The position numbers were made by a program, and so were the translations under genes. From Natronospira bacteriovora (GTDB lineage Bacteria > Pseudomonadota > Gammaproteobacteria > Natronospirales > Natronospiraceae), in contig NZ_JAVDDT010000001.1 of assembly GCF_030848495.1 (NCBI RefSeq), positions 62,001 to 126,000 of the forward strand: 64,000 nt of DNA, read 5' to 3'. Positions 13,501 to 24,547 of the stretch are shown in pieces. Every line of letters starts with the position of its first letter. Position 1 is the first letter of the stretch. The notes below the pieces were generated by a model, which saw only the letters and a list, made by a program, of their open reading frames with translations, made no database searches and was not told the origin of the DNA.

Positions 13501-14112
13501 GAAACGCACATCATTGGTGGCGACCACCGGGGTCTCGGTATTGGCAGCCAGCTCTACGGCGGAATGGATGTAGTCTTCCTCCCCTTCCCGGCCGGTGCGA
13601 ACCAGCTCCAGATAGAAGGCATCGGGGAAGCGGGCTTTCCAGAATTCCAGGGCCTCCATGGCCTGTGGACTTCGCCCGGCCAGCAGGGCACGGCCCACAT
13701 CACCATCCCGGCCACCGGATAGGGCGATGAGACCGGCACAGCTTTTTTCATCCAGCCAGTCGCGATGTACCAGCGGCCGCCCCCGGTGCTGCCCCTCCAC
13801 ATAGGCGCGGCTGATCAGCTCAGTGAGGCGCCGGTAGCCCTCATTGGTGCGGCACAGCAAAGTAATGCGGCTTGGCTGATCACGATCGCCCGGTTCATCA
13901 ATCCACAGATCCGCGCCGAGAATGGGCTTGACGCCCTTGGCCTCGGCGGCGCGGTAGAACTTGACCATGGCGAAGAGGTTGCACTCATCGGTCATGGCCA
14001 CGGCCGGCATGCCCTGCCCGGCCACGGCATCCACCAGCGCCGGCACCCGGACGACGCTGTCGACCAGGGAATACTCGGTATGAACACGCAGGTGAACGAA
14101 AGCCGCTGTCAT
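10588..14112 (-). CDS. dnaE: DNA polymerase III subunit alpha DnaE
   Basis: Catalytic subunit of the replicative polymerase. The N-terminal PHP domain starts with [15 protein letters not shown]. The polymerase active-site Asp pair lies in [14 protein letters not shown], preceded by [16 protein letters not shown]. Tandem helix-hairpin-helix and an OB-fold (around [19 protein letters not shown]) occur in the C-terminal third. Length is 1174 aa (E. coli 1160), with no frameshift. The start overlaps the rnhB stop by 4 bp, so the two genes are coupled. Confidence 0.98.
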   Translation of the reverse strand: MTAAFVHLRVHTEYSLVDSVVRVPALVDAVAGQGMPAVAMTDECNLFAMVKFYRAAEAKGVKPILGADLWIDEPGDRDQPSRITLLCRTNEGYRRLTELISRAYVEGQHRGRPLVHRDWLDEKSCAGLIALSGGRDGDVGRALLAGRSPQAMEALEFWKARFPDAFYLELVRTGREGEEDYIHSAVELAANTETPVVATNDVRFISEDDFEAHETRVCIHDGRTLEDPRRPRRYSRQQYVRSAEEMAALFSDLPEALENTVEIARRCTVEIELGKNYLPEFPIPDGYDIESYLRELSIQGLEQRLKKIFPPGTEDLESRVRAYYERLDIELDVINSMGFPGYFLIVADFIQWAKENGVPVGPGRGSGAGSLVAYALEITDLDPLEYDLLFERFLNPERVSMPDFDVDFCMEGRDRVIEYVAEKYGREKVSQIITYGSMAAKAVVRDVGRVFGHGYGYVDRIAKLIPFEVGMTLDKALEESEELRQNYEDDEEVRSLIDRARSLEGLARNAGKHAGGVVISPSVLTDFTPLYVEPGGSSAVTQLDKDDVEAAGLVKFDFLGLRTLTIIDWAVKIADVQRQREGLEPLDVNALPMDDKAAFDLLKACKTTAVFQLESRGMKDLIRRLQPDSFEDIVALVALFRPGPLQSGMVDDFINRKHGRAEVEYPHPSLEAILEPTYGVILYQEQVMQIAQVLSGYTLGGADLLRRAMGKKKVEEMARQRKIFVDGAAERDVEPKTAEYIFDLVEKFAGYGFNKSHSAAYALLSYQTAWLKAHYPAAFMAATLSSDMDHTDKVVILIDECRNLDLTVHPPDVNSSEHAFTVNSDGQILYGLGAIKGVGRSAIEVVLQERRDNGAFRDLEDLCRRVDLQKVNRRVLEALIRAGALDRLGPNRASLMAALPECLQRADQARRAQEAGQNDMFGLAAAPENVNEAAPAIAEIPEWEELDRLAAEKETLGLYLTGHPIRQFEEELRRIVTAPIGELIAAEPESDGGQSWGRRKQRFVTVAGLAVEMKKRGGRVSLTLDDSTGRIEATLFEDAFNQFRHLLSKDALLVIQGRLGFDEFINAWRINVKDITDMDEAREAAVKGLLLRWKAEGVDRQFVGRLKEVLSPYRQGGCRVTVHYVNGMAEARIPLGDDWRVRPTNALLNQLEKLVGQEGIRRVYRKPSETVPEA

Positions 14113-14714
14113 GCCTTGCTCCTGACAAGAACTGCCCGAACGGGCGCAAAACTGCGCCGGTGCAGGTCACAGGGGCCGTGATTCCTCAGGGCCGCCAGAT
14201 GGGCCGGCGTCGGGTAGCCCTTGTGCCCCGCAAATCCGTACTCAGGATAGCGCTTGTCCGCCTCCACCATCCAGCGATCCCGGGCGACTTTCGCCAGAAT
14301 GGAAGCGGCGCTGATTTCCGGGACTGAACCATCCCCACCGACGATGGCCTGCCCGGGAACCGACAGGCGGGGCAGGCGGTTTCCGTCAACCCGGGCGGCC
14401 TCCGCCGCCGGCTTGAGCTCGGCCACCGCCCGGCTCATGGCCTCCAGGGAGGCCTGCAGAATATTGAGGTCATCGATTTCTTCAACGCTCACGAAACTGA
14501 TCGCCCAGGCCAGGGCGCGATTGCGGATCTCGTTATCCAGGGCAAGGCGGCGTTTTTCAGTGAGCTTCTTGGAGTCGGCAAGGCCTGCAATCGGCTCGGC
14601 CGGGTCGAGAATCACCGCGGCCGCGACAACCGGCCCTGCCAGTGGACCACGACCCACTTCATCCACACCGGCCACGAGACGGGCAGCCGGTTCGCCCCGA
14701 ACCCACGGACTCAT
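14109..14714 (-). CDS. rnhB: Ribonuclease HII RnhB
   Basis: Removes RNA from RNA/DNA hybrids, including single ribonucleotides in DNA. The signature [21 protein letters not shown] holds the catalytic D-E pair, and a third acidic residue lies in [20 protein letters not shown]-type sequence. [13 protein letters not shown] near the C-terminus is characteristic of RNase HII. Length is 201 aa (E. coli 198). It overlaps lpxB upstream and dnaE downstream by 4 bp each. Confidence 0.96.
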   Translation of the reverse strand: MSPWVRGEPAARLVAGVDEVGRGPLAGPVVAAAVILDPAEPIAGLADSKKLTEKRRLALDNEIRNRALAWAISFVSVEEIDDLNILQASLEAMSRAVAELKPAAEAARVDGNRLPRLSVPGQAIVGGDGSVPEISAASILAKVARDRWMVEADKRYPEYGFAGHKGYPTPAHLAALRNHGPCDLHRRSFAPVRAVLVRSKA

Positions 14715-15862
14715 TGCTTCCCGCCCGCCAGCTCCAGGATGGCCTCCGCGGCCGTGTCCGGCCCGGCCGTCCGCAGGCTTGACGCCAGCCTGCGCATGCG
14801 GCGGCTGATATCCACCTGCAGACCTTCGTCCTCCAGAAGCTCGGCGGCGGATCCAGCCAGTCGCTCCGGTGTGGCATCACCCTGCAGGAACTCCGGCATC
14901 AAGGCCTCGTCAGCCAGCACATTGGGCATGGCGACAAAACGCGTCTTCAACAGACCCAGTCGCTTGACCAGCGCATAGGTCACCGGGCTGACCTGATAGG
15001 CCACCAGACTGGGTCGCTCCATCAGCATGGCTTCCATGGTGGCCGTGCCGGAAGCCGTGAGCACCACATCCGCTGCCGCCATGCACTCCCGGGACTGACC
15101 ACGAACCATCTTGATGGGAAAGTCCAGTGCTCCCCACTCCTTCAGGGAAGCGAATTCACCCTCCGATTTACGGCCGGCCATGGGCACGACGAACTCCAGC
15201 CCCGGGAACCGTTCACGCAGCAGGACCGCCGTTTTCAGAAAAACCGGTCCCAAGCGACGGATCTCGCTGCCGCGGCTCCCCGGCAGGAGCGCAACGACCT
15301 GCCCGTCGCGCGGCAGCCCCAATTGCTGGCGGGCCGCCACCATATCCATGGGCTCGGTAATCTCGGCGGCCAGGGGATTGCCGGCAAACACCGCCTTCAG
15401 CCCGGTCTCCCGATAACAATCCGGCTCAAAGGGAAACAGGCACAGCAGGAGGTCGGCCGCCTCGGCAACGGTTTTCACCCGCCCCGCCCGCCAGGCCCAC
15501 ACCGTGGGACTCACGTAATGGACGGTCGGGATCCCGGCCTTGCGGATGCGTTTCTCGAGTCCGAGGTTGAAATCCGGTGCGTCAATGCCAATCACCACAT
15601 CGGGGCGGTCTTCGATCAGATAGTCCACGAGATCCCGCCGAAGCCTGAACAAGCGAGGCAGATGCTGCAGCACCTCACTCAGGCCCATGACCGACAGCTC
15701 CTCAATATCACCGATGCTGCGACAACCCACGGCCCGCATCTTCGGTCCGGCGATGGCTTCAAATTCCACATCCGGGCGCTGACGGCGAAGCGCGCGCATC
15801 AGACCGGCACCCAGCTGGTCACCGGACGCCTCCCCCGCGATAAGGGCGACTCTCAGCGCCAT
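14711..15862 (-). CDS. lpxB: Lipid-A-disaccharide synthase LpxB
   Basis: Glycosyltransferase (GT19) joining UDP-2,3-diacylglucosamine and lipid X to the tetra-acyl disaccharide of lipid A. It starts [20 protein letters not shown] (family GE-x-SGD). Other hallmarks are [34 protein letters not shown] and [15 protein letters not shown]. Length is 383 aa (E. coli 382). The ATG at 15862 is preceded by AGGAGG at 7 nt, which decides it over the longer frame from 15976. Confidence 0.97.
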   Translation of the reverse strand: MALRVALIAGEASGDQLGAGLMRALRRQRPDVEFEAIAGPKMRAVGCRSIGDIEELSVMGLSEVLQHLPRLFRLRRDLVDYLIEDRPDVVIGIDAPDFNLGLEKRIRKAGIPTVHYVSPTVWAWRAGRVKTVAEAADLLLCLFPFEPDCYRETGLKAVFAGNPLAAEITEPMDMVAARQQLGLPRDGQVVALLPGSRGSEIRRLGPVFLKTAVLLRERFPGLEFVVPMAGRKSEGEFASLKEWGALDFPIKMVRGQSRECMAAADVVLTASGTATMEAMLMERPSLVAYQVSPVTYALVKRLGLLKTRFVAMPNVLADEALMPEFLQGDATPERLAGSAAELLEDEGLQVDISRRMRRLASSLRTAGPDTAAEAILELAGGKQ

Positions 15863-15893
15863 GGGCAAGCCTCCTGTTCCTTGTGTTTGGGGA

Positions 15894-16664
15894 TCAGCGA
15901 ACGATACTGCGGCTGGTATCGCGAATAAAGGCCACCATGGCGGCGACCTCGGCCGAGGCCTGGGCCTCGTCCTCAAGTTCCTTCAGTGCCTCTTCCAGTC
16001 GCAGTCCGGACCGGTAGAGCACCCGGTAGGCATGACGGATGGATTGCAGTTGCTGACGGGTAAACCCACGCCGACGCAGGCCGACGGCATTGAGCCCGTG
16101 AGGATCCGCAGGCATTCCGGAAACCGTGACGAAGGGGGGCACGTCCCGGGTGACGCCGGAATCCATGGCGCAGAAAGCGTGGTCACCCACGCGACAGAAC
16201 TGGTGCACCTTGCTGAACCCGCCCATCACGGCGTAATCACCGATATGCACATGCCCCGCCAGAGTGACGGCATTGGCCATGATGGTATGGCTGCCCACCT
16301 TGCAGTCATGGGCGATATGGACATAGGCCATGATCCAGTTGTCATCGCCGATGGACGTGACCCAGTCATCCTTCACGGTTCCACGATTGACCGTGCAATA
16401 TTCACGGAAGGTATTGCCGTCCCCGATTTCCAGGCGAGTGGCCTCACCGTTGAAACCCTTGTCCTGGGGAGCTTCGCCAATGGAGCAGAACTGGTAGAAA
16501 CGATTGTTTCTGCCAATGGTGGTGGGGCCGTTGATCACCACATGAGGACCCACCACCGTACCGGCGCCAATCGTCACACCGGGACCGATGATGGAGAACG
16601 GGCCGATCTCCACATCGTCGGCAATGTCTGCCTCCGGATCGACGACCGCCCGCTGATCAATCAT
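15894..16664 (-). CDS. lpxA: UDP-N-acetylglucosamine O-acyltransferase LpxA
   Basis: First step of lipid A synthesis: transfers 3-hydroxyacyl from ACP to UDP-GlcNAc. A left-handed beta-helix of hexapeptide repeats covers residues about 1-190 (e.g. [20 protein letters not shown]). The catalytic histidine is in the conserved [11 protein letters not shown] (family H125). A helical C-terminus follows ([18 protein letters not shown]). Length is 256 aa (E. coli 262). It overlaps fabZ by 4 bp and is 31 bp before lpxB. Confidence 0.97.
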   Translation of the reverse strand: MIDQRAVVDPEADIADDVEIGPFSIIGPGVTIGAGTVVGPHVVINGPTTIGRNNRFYQFCSIGEAPQDKGFNGEATRLEIGDGNTFREYCTVNRGTVKDDWVTSIGDDNWIMAYVHIAHDCKVGSHTIMANAVTLAGHVHIGDYAVMGGFSKVHQFCRVGDHAFCAMDSGVTRDVPPFVTVSGMPADPHGLNAVGLRRRGFTRQQLQSIRHAYRVLYRSGLRLEEALKELEDEAQASAEVAAMVAFIRDTSRSIVR

Positions 16665-17119
16665 TCACCGATCTCCCTCGCCGCACACATGACTTCAGCG
16701 GCGGTTGCCAGTTGCCCATCCACCTCGGCGCGGGTATCAAACTTCCAGATACCCCGGCTGGTCTTGATGATTTCAGCGTGAAGCATCAACTGGTCACCCG
16801 GTTCCACAACTCGCTTGAAACGCGCCTTGTCGATGCCCACGAAGTAAAAGAGCATGTTGTCACCCGGTGGCTTGCCCTGAGTCTCGAAAGCCAGGAGGCC
16901 CGACGCCTGTGCCATGGCCTCGAGAATGAGCACACCGGGCATGACCGCCCGCTGAGGAAAGTGTCCGGGGAAAAATGGCTCATTGATGCTGACATTTTTC
17001 ACTGCCCGGATATGCTTGCCCGGCTCGCACTCCAGCACCTTGTCCACCAGCAGAAAGGGGTAGCGATGAGGCAGCAATTCCAGGATGCGATGAACATCCA
17101 TTGTAATGGGTGAACTCAC
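16661..17119 (-). CDS. fabZ: 3-hydroxyacyl-[ACP] dehydratase FabZ
   Basis: Dehydrates 3-hydroxyacyl-ACP in fatty acid elongation. Hot-dog fold with the active site in [20 protein letters not shown] (His) and [13 protein letters not shown] (Glu). The start is taken as GTG at 17119: it overlaps the lpxD stop as GTGA and has GGAGAA eight bases upstream. An ATG at 17101 ([16 protein letters not shown]) is possible but has a poorer ribosome site. Length is 152 aa (E. coli 151). Confidence 0.95.
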   Translation of the reverse strand: MSSPITMDVHRILELLPHRYPFLLVDKVLECEPGKHIRAVKNVSINEPFFPGHFPQRAVMPGVLILEAMAQASGLLAFETQGKPPGDNMLFYFVGIDKARFKRVVEPGDQLMLHAEIIKTSRGIWKFDTRAEVDGQLATAAEVMCAAREIGE

Positions 17120-18144
17120 TGTTCTGATTCTCCGTTCTTGTCAACGGCTCGCTCCAGACGGCCAAGGCGTCGGGCAAGCTCATCCAGTTTTCTGAAGCGA
17201 GCACTATTCTTTCGCCAGCGTCCACTGTCATCCATGGGCAGACTGCCGGAATACACACCCGGTTTCAAAATCGAACGACTGACGAGTGTCATGGCTGTGA
17301 CCACGACACCATCGCCTATTTCCAGATGGCCGGCGATCCCGACCCCGCCCGCGATCATGCAATTTCGTCCAATGCGGCTGCTGCCGGCAATGGCCGTGCA
17401 GCCGGCGATGGCCGTCCCGGCGCCGATATGGACATTGTGGGCAACCTGAACCTGGTTATCCAGTTTCACGTCGTCCTCAATCACCGTGTCCTCAATGGCA
17501 CCGCGATCCACCGTCGTATTGGCGCCGATCTCAACCCGGTCTCCAATCCGCACGGCACCCAGTTGCGGCACCTTGACCCAGGTATCACCATCCCGGGCAA
17601 ACCCGAAGCCATCCGCACCGATCACCACGCCCGGATGGATAATGCAATCTTCGCCAATCCGGCAGGCATTCGCCAGTACCGCCCGTGAACTCAGGCGGCT
17701 GCCCTTCCCGACACGGGCCCGTTCGCCGATCACGGCACCCGCCTCGATCACCGCGCCGGCCTCCACCTGGGCGGAAGCAGCAATCACGGCAGCCGGCCCT
17801 ACGTAGGCGGTCCCATCGATACTCGCGGACGGGTCGACAATGGCATCCGGATGGATTCCGGCCTCGGGCGCCCTGACAGAATGAAGCAGGGCGGCCGCCC
17901 GGGCGTAATCCGCGTAGGGGTTCGGGCTGATCAATGAAGCAACCGGACACTCATCGACAAACTCAGCGGCCAGGATCACAACCGACGCCCGGGTTCGCGC
18001 AAGCCAAGCGCGGTAACGGTCATTGGCAAGAAAACAGAGCTGACCAGGGCCGGCTGCCTGGATTGTGCCGACCCCTTTCAGTTCAAGCTCACCATCGCCG
18101 CGGAACGACAATCCCAGCGCTGTGGCCAGTTCCGAGAGTGTCAA
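17116..18144 (-). CDS. lpxD: UDP-3-O-acylglucosamine N-acyltransferase LpxD
   Basis: Third lipid A step: N-acylates UDP-3-O-acyl-glucosamine. The N-terminal uridine-binding domain is [19 protein letters not shown]. It is followed by a long left-handed beta-helix (e.g. [20 protein letters not shown]) with the catalytic His in [15 protein letters not shown] place the start at TTG 18144: GGAG lies six bases upstream, it is 13 bp after the skp stop, and it gives 342 aa (E. coli 341). The open frame extends to 18282, but that part overlaps skp and looks unconserved. Confidence 0.93.
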   Translation of the reverse strand: MTLSELATALGLSFRGDGELELKGVGTIQAAGPGQLCFLANDRYRAWLARTRASVVILAAEFVDECPVASLISPNPYADYARAAALLHSVRAPEAGIHPDAIVDPSASIDGTAYVGPAAVIAASAQVEAGAVIEAGAVIGERARVGKGSRLSSRAVLANACRIGEDCIIHPGVVIGADGFGFARDGDTWVKVPQLGAVRIGDRVEIGANTTVDRGAIEDTVIEDDVKLDNQVQVAHNVHIGAGTAIAGCTAIAGSSRIGRNCMIAGGVGIAGHLEIGDGVVVTAMTLVSRSILKPGVYSGSLPMDDSGRWRKNSARFRKLDELARRLGRLERAVDKNGESEQ

Positions 18145-18157
18145 GGAGCGCTCCGGT

Positions 18158-18679
18158 TCAGTCCTGCTCGCGCTGGTGGCGTTGACGCAGTCGATCAAGA
18201 ATGGCGTCGGTGATATCCACCTGGCTTGATGCGTAGAACACACCCTCACCCACCACGAGATCCAGGCCATTATCACGGGCATAGGCCTGCACCTCCGCCA
18301 TGATCAGGCGCTGCAGACGACCCAGAGCTTCGTTTCGGCGAGTGTTGAAGTCTTCGGCCAGGTCACTCTGGCGACGCTGCAGCCCCCGCTGGATGTCACG
18401 AATCTCCCGCTCGATCTCGCGACGATCTTCGGCGCTCATGACCTCGGCGTCCCGCTCCATGCGGTTCTGGAGCGTCTGCATGCGGCTCTGCATTTCCCGC
18501 ATTTCGCTCTGAGCAGGCTCGAACTCCCGCTGAAGTTGCTGAGAAAGCGCCTGTGCCTGCGGCGACTGCTCCATCACGCGCCCTACATCCACAAAACCGA
18601 CACTCGTGCTGGCAAGCACCGACGCCGGGAAAAGAGCAATGCAAAGCATCGCAACGATCAATCCAATCTGTTTCCTCAT
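18158..18679 (-). CDS. skp: Periplasmic chaperone Skp/OmpH
   Basis: Trimeric periplasmic holdase that carries unfolded outer-membrane proteins to the BAM complex. Residues 1-23 form a signal peptide (MRKQIGLIVAMLCIALFPAS, then VLA). The mature protein starts with the family strand SVGFVDVGRVMEQSPQAQ and continues as a long charged coiled coil (Q-E-R-rich, about residues 45-125). Length is 173 aa (E. coli 161). It lies between bamA and lpxD as in E. coli. A TACAAT -10-like hexamer at 18731-18736 (minus) is the only promoter hint in the 114-bp gap after bamA. Confidence 0.93.
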   Translation of the reverse strand: MRKQIGLIVAMLCIALFPASVLASTSVGFVDVGRVMEQSPQAQALSQQLQREFEPAQSEMREMQSRMQTLQNRMERDAEVMSAEDRREIEREIRDIQRGLQRRQSDLAEDFNTRRNEALGRLQRLIMAEVQAYARDNGLDLVVGEGVFYASSQVDITDAILDRLRQRHQREQD

Positions 18680-18793
18680 TGCTCGAAGTCTCCAGCCACA
18701 AAATACACTCTCAAGATACCAAATTCCGGCATTGTAACGCCTGCCGGCCCTATATTCACGCCCCTCATAGCAGCCTCATTCGGGCGATCACGG

Positions 18794-21145
18794 TCAGAAA
18801 CTGCCACCCAGATCAATTTGGAACCGATCGATAATATTCCGCTCACGATCCTCATCCCTGACATTTATGGGTCGCGCATAGCTGAATCGCAAAATACCCA
18901 TGGGTGTAATCCAGGTCGCACCGATGCCCGTCGAGTAACGCAAATCACTGGCATCGACATCATCGATATCTTCCCAGACATAACCAGCATCGAAGAACAG
19001 GAAAAAACGATATTGCGCCGGCTGCTGTGTTTCATCATCGGCAAAGAGATTCGGCAGCAACAATTCGTTCTGCATGTTGAACTTCGTCGTCCCGCCGTAT
19101 GGCCGACCAAATTCATCCGTGGGACCCAGGCGTGCAGCCTGATAACCGCGCACCGATGTCGGGCCACCGGCAAATACCTGCTTGAAAGGTGGGAGCTCCA
19201 GAGTGTTATCCCCGTACACATCCGAATAAACAAGCTCGCCATCCAGACGCAGGGTCCACTCATCACTCAATCTAAGATAGCTTTCCTGGTTGATTCGCGC
19301 CTGATAGTACTCGAGATCCAGATTTGGAACCGCCACATCCAGGCCAATGACGCGACGCTGCCCACGATCAGCCATGAACGCGCGGTTACGAGTATCTCGG
19401 ACCCAACTCAGATTAATCTCTGCGGAATCCATCCTCGATCCGGTGAAGCCACCGCGTTCGAAGGATTCGCCATGATTCTCGATAAACTCCCGAAACTCCT
19501 GCGAGGTACCCTGCTGGAGCAAAAACTCGCTCCGGCGGACACTGGCGCCATAACGAATGCTGTCAAATTCCGACACCGGGATACCGTACCGAAGGTTCAT
19601 GCCGGTGCTTGTAGTGGAAACCGGAGACTGCCCGCGAGCGAAAATATCCTGTTTGCTATAGAAGCCACCGACAGTACGTGAAACCCCGTGGCTGCCTGCA
19701 TAGGGATCCGTGTGACTTACGCTGTAAAAATCACCAAGGGCATTGGACTGGATGTCGATATCCGCCCGATGACCAAGGCCAAACAGGTTATTATTCTGCA
19801 CGGAGGCATTCAGGGACAGGCCTGTAAACCCACCGTAACCGACTCCCACCTGGAACTGACCAAAGTTTCTTTCTCGAACATTTACTTCGAGATCAACCTC
19901 GTCTGAAGATCCCGGAACCGGCACTTCCTGGATATCGACGAACTCCACGAACGGCAGGCGCTGCATGCGCAGACGGGAACGGTTCACGCTTACATTGGAC
20001 AGGGGCGCCTTTTCGAATTGACGCATCTCTCGCCGATAAACCTGATCCTCCGTACTTTCACTCCCGGAAAACCGGATTTCACGAACATAGATCCGCTCGC
20101 CGGGCTCGACATAGAAAATCAACGACACTTCCTTGTCATCGCGGTGAAGATCCGGAACCGGGGTAACTTCCGCGTGAGCATAGCCCGAAGCGCCCAGACG
20201 CTGTTTGATATGCTCCGCGCTTCGGTTGGCGCGAGCCAGGGAGAATGTGTCACCGGGCTGCGTCTGGATAAAGGGGCTCAACTGTTCCTCTGGAACCGGA
20301 AACTCCCCAACCATATTCACGTCACGCACGGTGTAGACATCGCCCTCATCCACGTTGACGGTCAGGAACACATCTCGTCGATCCGGGCCAATGGCAACCT
20401 GAACTGACTGGATCCCGAAATCAGCATAACCGCGATCCATGTAATAGGAGCGGAGCGTTTCAAGGTCACCGCCCAACTTCTCGCGTGAGTATTGGTCACG
20501 GGAGGAAAAAATCGTCCGCCAACCTGCCCGCCGAAGCTCCAACTGCTTTCGGAGCTGGTCATCATCAAAGGCCTGGTTGCCCACGACATTGATCTGACGA
20601 ATCTTCGCGACACGTCCTTCCTTGATCTCGATAGTCAGGTCGACCTGATTATTCCCCACTTCGCGGATGCTTGGAATGATATCGACGCCATAGCGGCCCT
20701 GAGCATAATAGGTGCGATACAACTCCTGCTCGAGCAGTGACACGACTTGCTCATTCAGAACCCTGCCTTCAGCAATTCCCTGTTCGCGCATGGACTGCCT
20801 GAGCATATCCGATTCAATTTGCCTGTTCCCTTCAAGCGTGATGCGAGCAATAGTCGGACGCTCCTCGACGCGTACAACGAGGACGCCGCCATCCCGCTCC
20901 ATTGCGATATTGTCGAAAAACCCGGTCTGATACAGCTCGCGCACCCCCGCGCGGATGCGCTGTTGATCCACGCGATCACCCACGGAAATGGGCAGGTAGC
21001 TGAGAACGGTCTCTTCGGCGATACGCTGAAGACCTTCCAGCCTGAAATCTTCCACCACGAAATCGGCACTGCCTTCCTGGGCCGACAACGGAACCGAAAA
21101 GCAGAGCAGTAGCAGCGACAGGAGCAGAGATTTACCGGCTCTCAA
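18794..21145 (-). CDS. bamA: Outer membrane protein assembly factor BamA
   Basis: Central beta-barrel of the BAM complex, which inserts outer-membrane proteins. A signal peptide (about residues 1-22, MRAGKSLLLSLLLLCFSVPL) precedes five POTRA domains (e.g. FVVEDFRLEGLQRIAEETVL; VYTVRDVNMVGEFPVPEEQL). A 16-strand barrel with VRGYQAARLGP (the family VRGF/Y motif) follows, ending in a terminal Phe (IDLGGSF), the BAM recognition signal. Length is 783 aa. The start appears to be TTG (21143-21145) with GAGG seven bases upstream, since no ATG lies near the signal peptide. Flanked by rseP and skp as in E. coli. Confidence 0.96.
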   Translation of the reverse strand: MRAGKSLLLSLLLLCFSVPLSAQEGSADFVVEDFRLEGLQRIAEETVLSYLPISVGDRVDQQRIRAGVRELYQTGFFDNIAMERDGGVLVVRVEERPTIARITLEGNRQIESDMLRQSMREQGIAEGRVLNEQVVSLLEQELYRTYYAQGRYGVDIIPSIREVGNNQVDLTIEIKEGRVAKIRQINVVGNQAFDDDQLRKQLELRRAGWRTIFSSRDQYSREKLGGDLETLRSYYMDRGYADFGIQSVQVAIGPDRRDVFLTVNVDEGDVYTVRDVNMVGEFPVPEEQLSPFIQTQPGDTFSLARANRSAEHIKQRLGASGYAHAEVTPVPDLHRDDKEVSLIFYVEPGERIYVREIRFSGSESTEDQVYRREMRQFEKAPLSNVSVNRSRLRMQRLPFVEFVDIQEVPVPGSSDEVDLEVNVRERNFGQFQVGVGYGGFTGLSLNASVQNNNLFGLGHRADIDIQSNALGDFYSVSHTDPYAGSHGVSRTVGGFYSKQDIFARGQSPVSTTSTGMNLRYGIPVSEFDSIRYGASVRRSEFLLQQGTSQEFREFIENHGESFERGGFTGSRMDSAEINLSWVRDTRNRAFMADRGQRRVIGLDVAVPNLDLEYYQARINQESYLRLSDEWTLRLDGELVYSDVYGDNTLELPPFKQVFAGGPTSVRGYQAARLGPTDEFGRPYGGTTKFNMQNELLLPNLFADDETQQPAQYRFFLFFDAGYVWEDIDDVDASDLRYSTGIGATWITPMGILRFSYARPINVRDEDRERNIIDRFQIDLGGSF

Positions 21146-21225
21146 AATAGGACCTCATCACCATTGTTGACCACAAAATGCGCCCCCGGCGGGCCTCTCG
21201 CCCGCAGCAGCTTCCGACCGGGGAT

Positions 21226-22590
21226 TCAGCCGAAAAGGCGCATAAGATCGTTGTAAAGGGCGAAGGATATCAACGCCGCGATCATCACCAGGCCGATCGT
21301 CTGGCCAATTGCCAGCACATTGTCCGAGACCGGTTTCCCGGTGACGGATTCAATTCCCAGATAAACCAGGTGACCACCGTCAAGGACAGGAATGGGCAAA
21401 AGGTTCACGATACCCAGGCTGATGCTGACGATGGCAAGAAAACCCAGGAAAGATACCAGCCCTGAGCTTACGGTGATACCCGCATAGTGCGCGATATTGA
21501 TCGGGCCGCTGAGATTTTTAACGGAAACCTCGCCCATCACCATTCGCCACAGCATGCGCAGGGTAAGCGCCGACATTTCCCAGGTATTGACCACGCCCAT
21601 GCCAAGCGCCGAAATCGGGCCATGGCGTTCCTCACTGCGCATCCTTTCCAGCAGATCCGGGGGCACACGGGGACCGGCACCGATTCGACCCTGACGACCG
21701 TCGGCCGTTTCCACCGCCTGCGGGCGAACGAGCAACTCGCGCCCCTGGCCGGAGCGGTCCACGGTCAGGCGCACCTCCTGTTCCGGACGAGCCGAGACAG
21801 CCTCGCGAAAGGCACGCCAGTTTTCAACCGCCTCCCCGTCGACGGCCAGGACACGGTCCCCGGCCTGCAGTCCAGCTGCACGGGCGGCTCCCTCCTCACT
21901 CAGCTCACCGATCACCGCGGGCAAGGCCTCAAACCAGGGCTGCAACCCCAGACCCGGGAGCAAACGCCCCGGCTCGGTCAGGGCTCGACGTTCGGCAGAA
22001 TCCACCGCAAGGCTTGTCTGATATTCCCGCCCATCCCTCAAATAACGCAATTCAATCGATCCGTCACGCAACATCCCGTCCAGAAGCTCGATGTTCGCGG
22101 TGCGCCAGGTGGGTGTCTGACGACCATTCACGGACAGGATCTGATCCTCGGCGCTGAGGCCCGCCTGCGCCGCTGGCGAGCTACTGCTGACCTCACCGAT
22201 AATCGGCTTGATGCCGGGAATTCCGGCCACGAAAATGGCCCAGTAAGCCAGAATGGCAAACAGGAAATTGAAGGCCGGACCCGCGGTCACAATGAGCGCA
22301 CGACGGGGCACGGATTGGCGGTTGAAACAGCGATGGCGCTCTTCCTCCGGCACCTCGAATTCCCGCTCGTCCAGCATCTTGACATAACCGCCCAGCGGCA
22401 GGCTGCCCACACTGAACTCGGTGCGGTCATCACCGTAACGACGGGAATACAAGGGTTTGCCAAAACCGATGGAGAATCGCAGAACCCGAACCCCGCACAG
22501 GCGTGCGGCCAGATAATGACCGTACTCATGGACGGTCACCAGGACGCCGATCGCCAGAATGAAGCCGAGGATGGCAATAATGATGTTCAC
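21226..22590 (-). CDS. rseP: Site-2 zinc protease RseP
   Basis: Inner-membrane intramembrane protease that cleaves RseA to release sigma-E and clears signal-peptide remnants. The zinc site is [17 protein letters not shown] (HExxH) in the first membrane segment; the third ligand region is [19 protein letters not shown]. Two PDZ domains lie between (around [20 protein letters not shown] and [20 protein letters not shown]). Length is 454 aa (E. coli 450). The start codon is GTG at 22590, overlapping the dxr stop as GTGA. Confidence 0.97.
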   Translation of the reverse strand: MNIIIAILGFILAIGVLVTVHEYGHYLAARLCGVRVLRFSIGFGKPLYSRRYGDDRTEFSVGSLPLGGYVKMLDEREFEVPEEERHRCFNRQSVPRRALIVTAGPAFNFLFAILAYWAIFVAGIPGIKPIIGEVSSSSPAAQAGLSAEDQILSVNGRQTPTWRTANIELLDGMLRDGSIELRYLRDGREYQTSLAVDSAERRALTEPGRLLPGLGLQPWFEALPAVIGELSEEGAARAAGLQAGDRVLAVDGEAVENWRAFREAVSARPEQEVRLTVDRSGQGRELLVRPQAVETADGRQGRIGAGPRVPPDLLERMRSEERHGPISALGMGVVNTWEMSALTLRMLWRMVMGEVSVKNLSGPINIAHYAGITVSSGLVSFLGFLAIVSISLGIVNLLPIPVLDGGHLVYLGIESVTGKPVSDNVLAIGQTIGLVMIAALISFALYNDLMRLFG

Positions 22591-23765
22591 CGGGCCAACC
22601 CCTCCGGATCCTGCATCCAGCGCCGAACGTCCGCATCCAGGGCCAGCACGGCTTCAAGCCCCTCGCATCCGGCTCCGGCAAATGCCTCAAGAGCCGCCGC
22701 GACCCGTTCCACAATCTGTCCGAATCGACAGCGCCCGGCGAGAAAATCCGCCACCGCGATCTCATTGGCCGCGTTCAGGACAATTGGCATGCCGCCGCCG
22801 TCTTCAGCCGCCTGACGGGCCAGGCGCAGCGCCGGGAAACGCTCCGGATCCGGATCCTGGAAATGGAGCGCGCCCTGGCTGACCAGATCCACGCTCTCCA
22901 CACCCGCCTCGATGCGCTCCGGCCAGGCCAGGCCACTGGCGATGGGGGTACGCATGTCCGGCTGTCCAAGCTGGGCGATCACCGAACCATCCTCGTACTC
23001 CACCATGGAATGAACAATGCTCTCCGGGTGAATGACCACGCGGACGCGCTCGGGTTCCAGAGAAAAGAGGTGACAGGCCTCAATCAGCTCCAGGCCCTTG
23101 TTCATCATACTGGCGGAATCCACGGAGATCTTCCGGCCCATACTCCAGTTAGGGTGCTTGCAGGCCTGTTCCGGGGTTGCCCCGGCAATGGCATTCACAT
23201 CCCAGGTGCGGAAAGGACCTCCGGAGGCGGTGAGCATGACCGACCGCACGCCCCGGGCGGTGTCACCGGTTCGGTACCCCCCGGGCAGACACTGAAAGAT
23301 GGCATTGTGCTCGCTGTCGATCGGCAGCAGCTCGGCACCATGCTCGCGAACCGCCGCCATGAACAGATCACCACACATGACCAGCGGCTCCTTGTTGGCC
23401 ACAAGGACCCGCTTGCCGGCGCGAACCGCTGCCAGAGTGGGCAGCAGGCCTGCCGCCCCCACAATGGCGGCCATGACCACATCCGTCTCCGGGGCCTCGG
23501 CCACGGCCTGCAGGGCGTCACCACCCTCCAGAACCGGCACTTCCAGACCTTCGGAACGCAAGGCCTCACGCAGACGGGCCGCCGCTTCAGTATCTACCAT
23601 CACGACAACGGCGGGCCGGTGGCGACGGCATTGAGACAGCATGCCCTGTTCATCCCGGCAGGCAGTCAGGGCGTGGACACGAAAACGATCGGGGTGCCGA
23701 GAGAGCACATCCAGAGTACTCTGCCCGACCGAGCCGGTGGATCCGAGTACCGTCACCGACTTCAT
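22587..23765 (-). CDS. dxr: 1-deoxy-D-xylulose 5-phosphate reductoisomerase Dxr
   Basis: Second MEP-pathway enzyme: converts DXP to MEP with NADPH. The Rossmann start [20 protein letters not shown] is canonical. [30 protein letters not shown] (metal-binding), TASGGPF and [21 protein letters not shown] are family signatures. Length is 392 aa (E. coli 398). It overlaps cdsA upstream and rseP downstream by 4 bp each. Confidence 0.98.
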   Translation of the reverse strand: MKSVTVLGSTGSVGQSTLDVLSRHPDRFRVHALTACRDEQGMLSQCRRHRPAVVVMVDTEAAARLREALRSEGLEVPVLEGGDALQAVAEAPETDVVMAAIVGAAGLLPTLAAVRAGKRVLVANKEPLVMCGDLFMAAVREHGAELLPIDSEHNAIFQCLPGGYRTGDTARGVRSVMLTASGGPFRTWDVNAIAGATPEQACKHPNWSMGRKISVDSASMMNKGLELIEACHLFSLEPERVRVVIHPESIVHSMVEYEDGSVIAQLGQPDMRTPIASGLAWPERIEAGVESVDLVSQGALHFQDPDPERFPALRLARQAAEDGGGMPIVLNAANEIAVADFLAGRCRFGQIVERVAAALEAFAGAGCEGLEAVLALDADVRRWMQDPEGLAR

Positions 23766-24547
23766 GCCAGCTCCCCGGCCAGCCCCAGACCGATCGCCAG
23801 AATCGGGGCGGCCACCAGCAGGCTGTCCATGCGGTCAAGCAGCCCACCATGCCCGGGGAGAATGCGTCCACTGTCCTTCACCCCGGCCTGGCGCTTGAGA
23901 ATGGACTCCACCAGATCCCCGCCGACAGAGAGCACGGCGGCGATGACGCCAGCCAGGCTGAATGCCCACATGGAGCGGGCATCCAGAAACCAGGCGCCGG
24001 CAACGGCGACCAGGATGGCGAGGCAGGCCCCACCCGCCACCCCTTCCCAGGTCTTGCCGGGACTGATGCTGGGTGCAAGACGATGCCGCCCGAATGCCTT
24101 GCCGGCGAAATAGGCGCCCACATCGGCACCGGCCACCAGCGCCAGCGCCAGGATCACATACCATGGTCCGGACTGCTGGAGCAGCGTAATGGCGGTGCAG
24201 GTGGCCAGCAGGATGCCCCAACCGAAGATCAGACGCACGGCGCCCGGGGGCTGAAGATGGGCCCGACTCAACCAGAAAAAGGCCAGGATCCAGAGCGGCA
24301 AGACCGCGAGCAGCCATTCCCAGCCGGGGCTGAGGAATGCCACGGGCAGACAGCTGATGAACACGGCGAATGCGAAAACGGCGCGCAATGGCGCCCGATT
24401 CACGCCGGACAACCCCGCCCATTCCCAGGCCGCCACCGCCATCACCGACGCAAGCAAAAGACCGAATGCCAGCGGACTCAGAAGAAAGATGGCAGCAATG
24501 GCCAGGGGCGCCAGAATCAGGGCGGTGATTATCCGCTGCTTAAGCAT
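23762..24547 (-). CDS. cdsA: Phosphatidate cytidylyltransferase CdsA
   Basis: Makes CDP-diacylglycerol from phosphatidic acid and CTP, the branch point for all phospholipids. Polytopic membrane protein (about seven to eight segments). The signature near the C-terminus is [20 protein letters not shown] followed by [18 protein letters not shown]. The ATG at 24547 ([12 protein letters not shown]) fits the family N-terminus and overlaps the uppS stop by 8 bp; the open frame to 24607 lies inside uppS. Length is 261 aa (E. coli 285). Confidence 0.95.
   Translation of the reverse strand: MLKQRIITALILAPLAIAAIFLLSPLAFGLLLASVMAVAAWEWAGLSGVNRAPLRAVFAFAVFISCLPVAFLSPGWEWLLAVLPLWILAFFWLSRAHLQPPGAVRLIFGWGILLATCTAITLLQQSGPWYVILALALVAGADVGAYFAGKAFGRHRLAPSISPGKTWEGVAGGACLAILVAVAGAWFLDARSMWAFSLAGVIAAVLSVGGDLVESILKRQAGVKDSGRILPGHGGLLDRMDSLLVAAPILAIGLGLAGELA

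Noticed and set aside
18145-18282. Upstream extension of lpxD by 46 codons
   Set aside because: It lies within skp, is not like LpxD N-termini, and the TTG at 18144 has a proper ribosome site and gives the family length.
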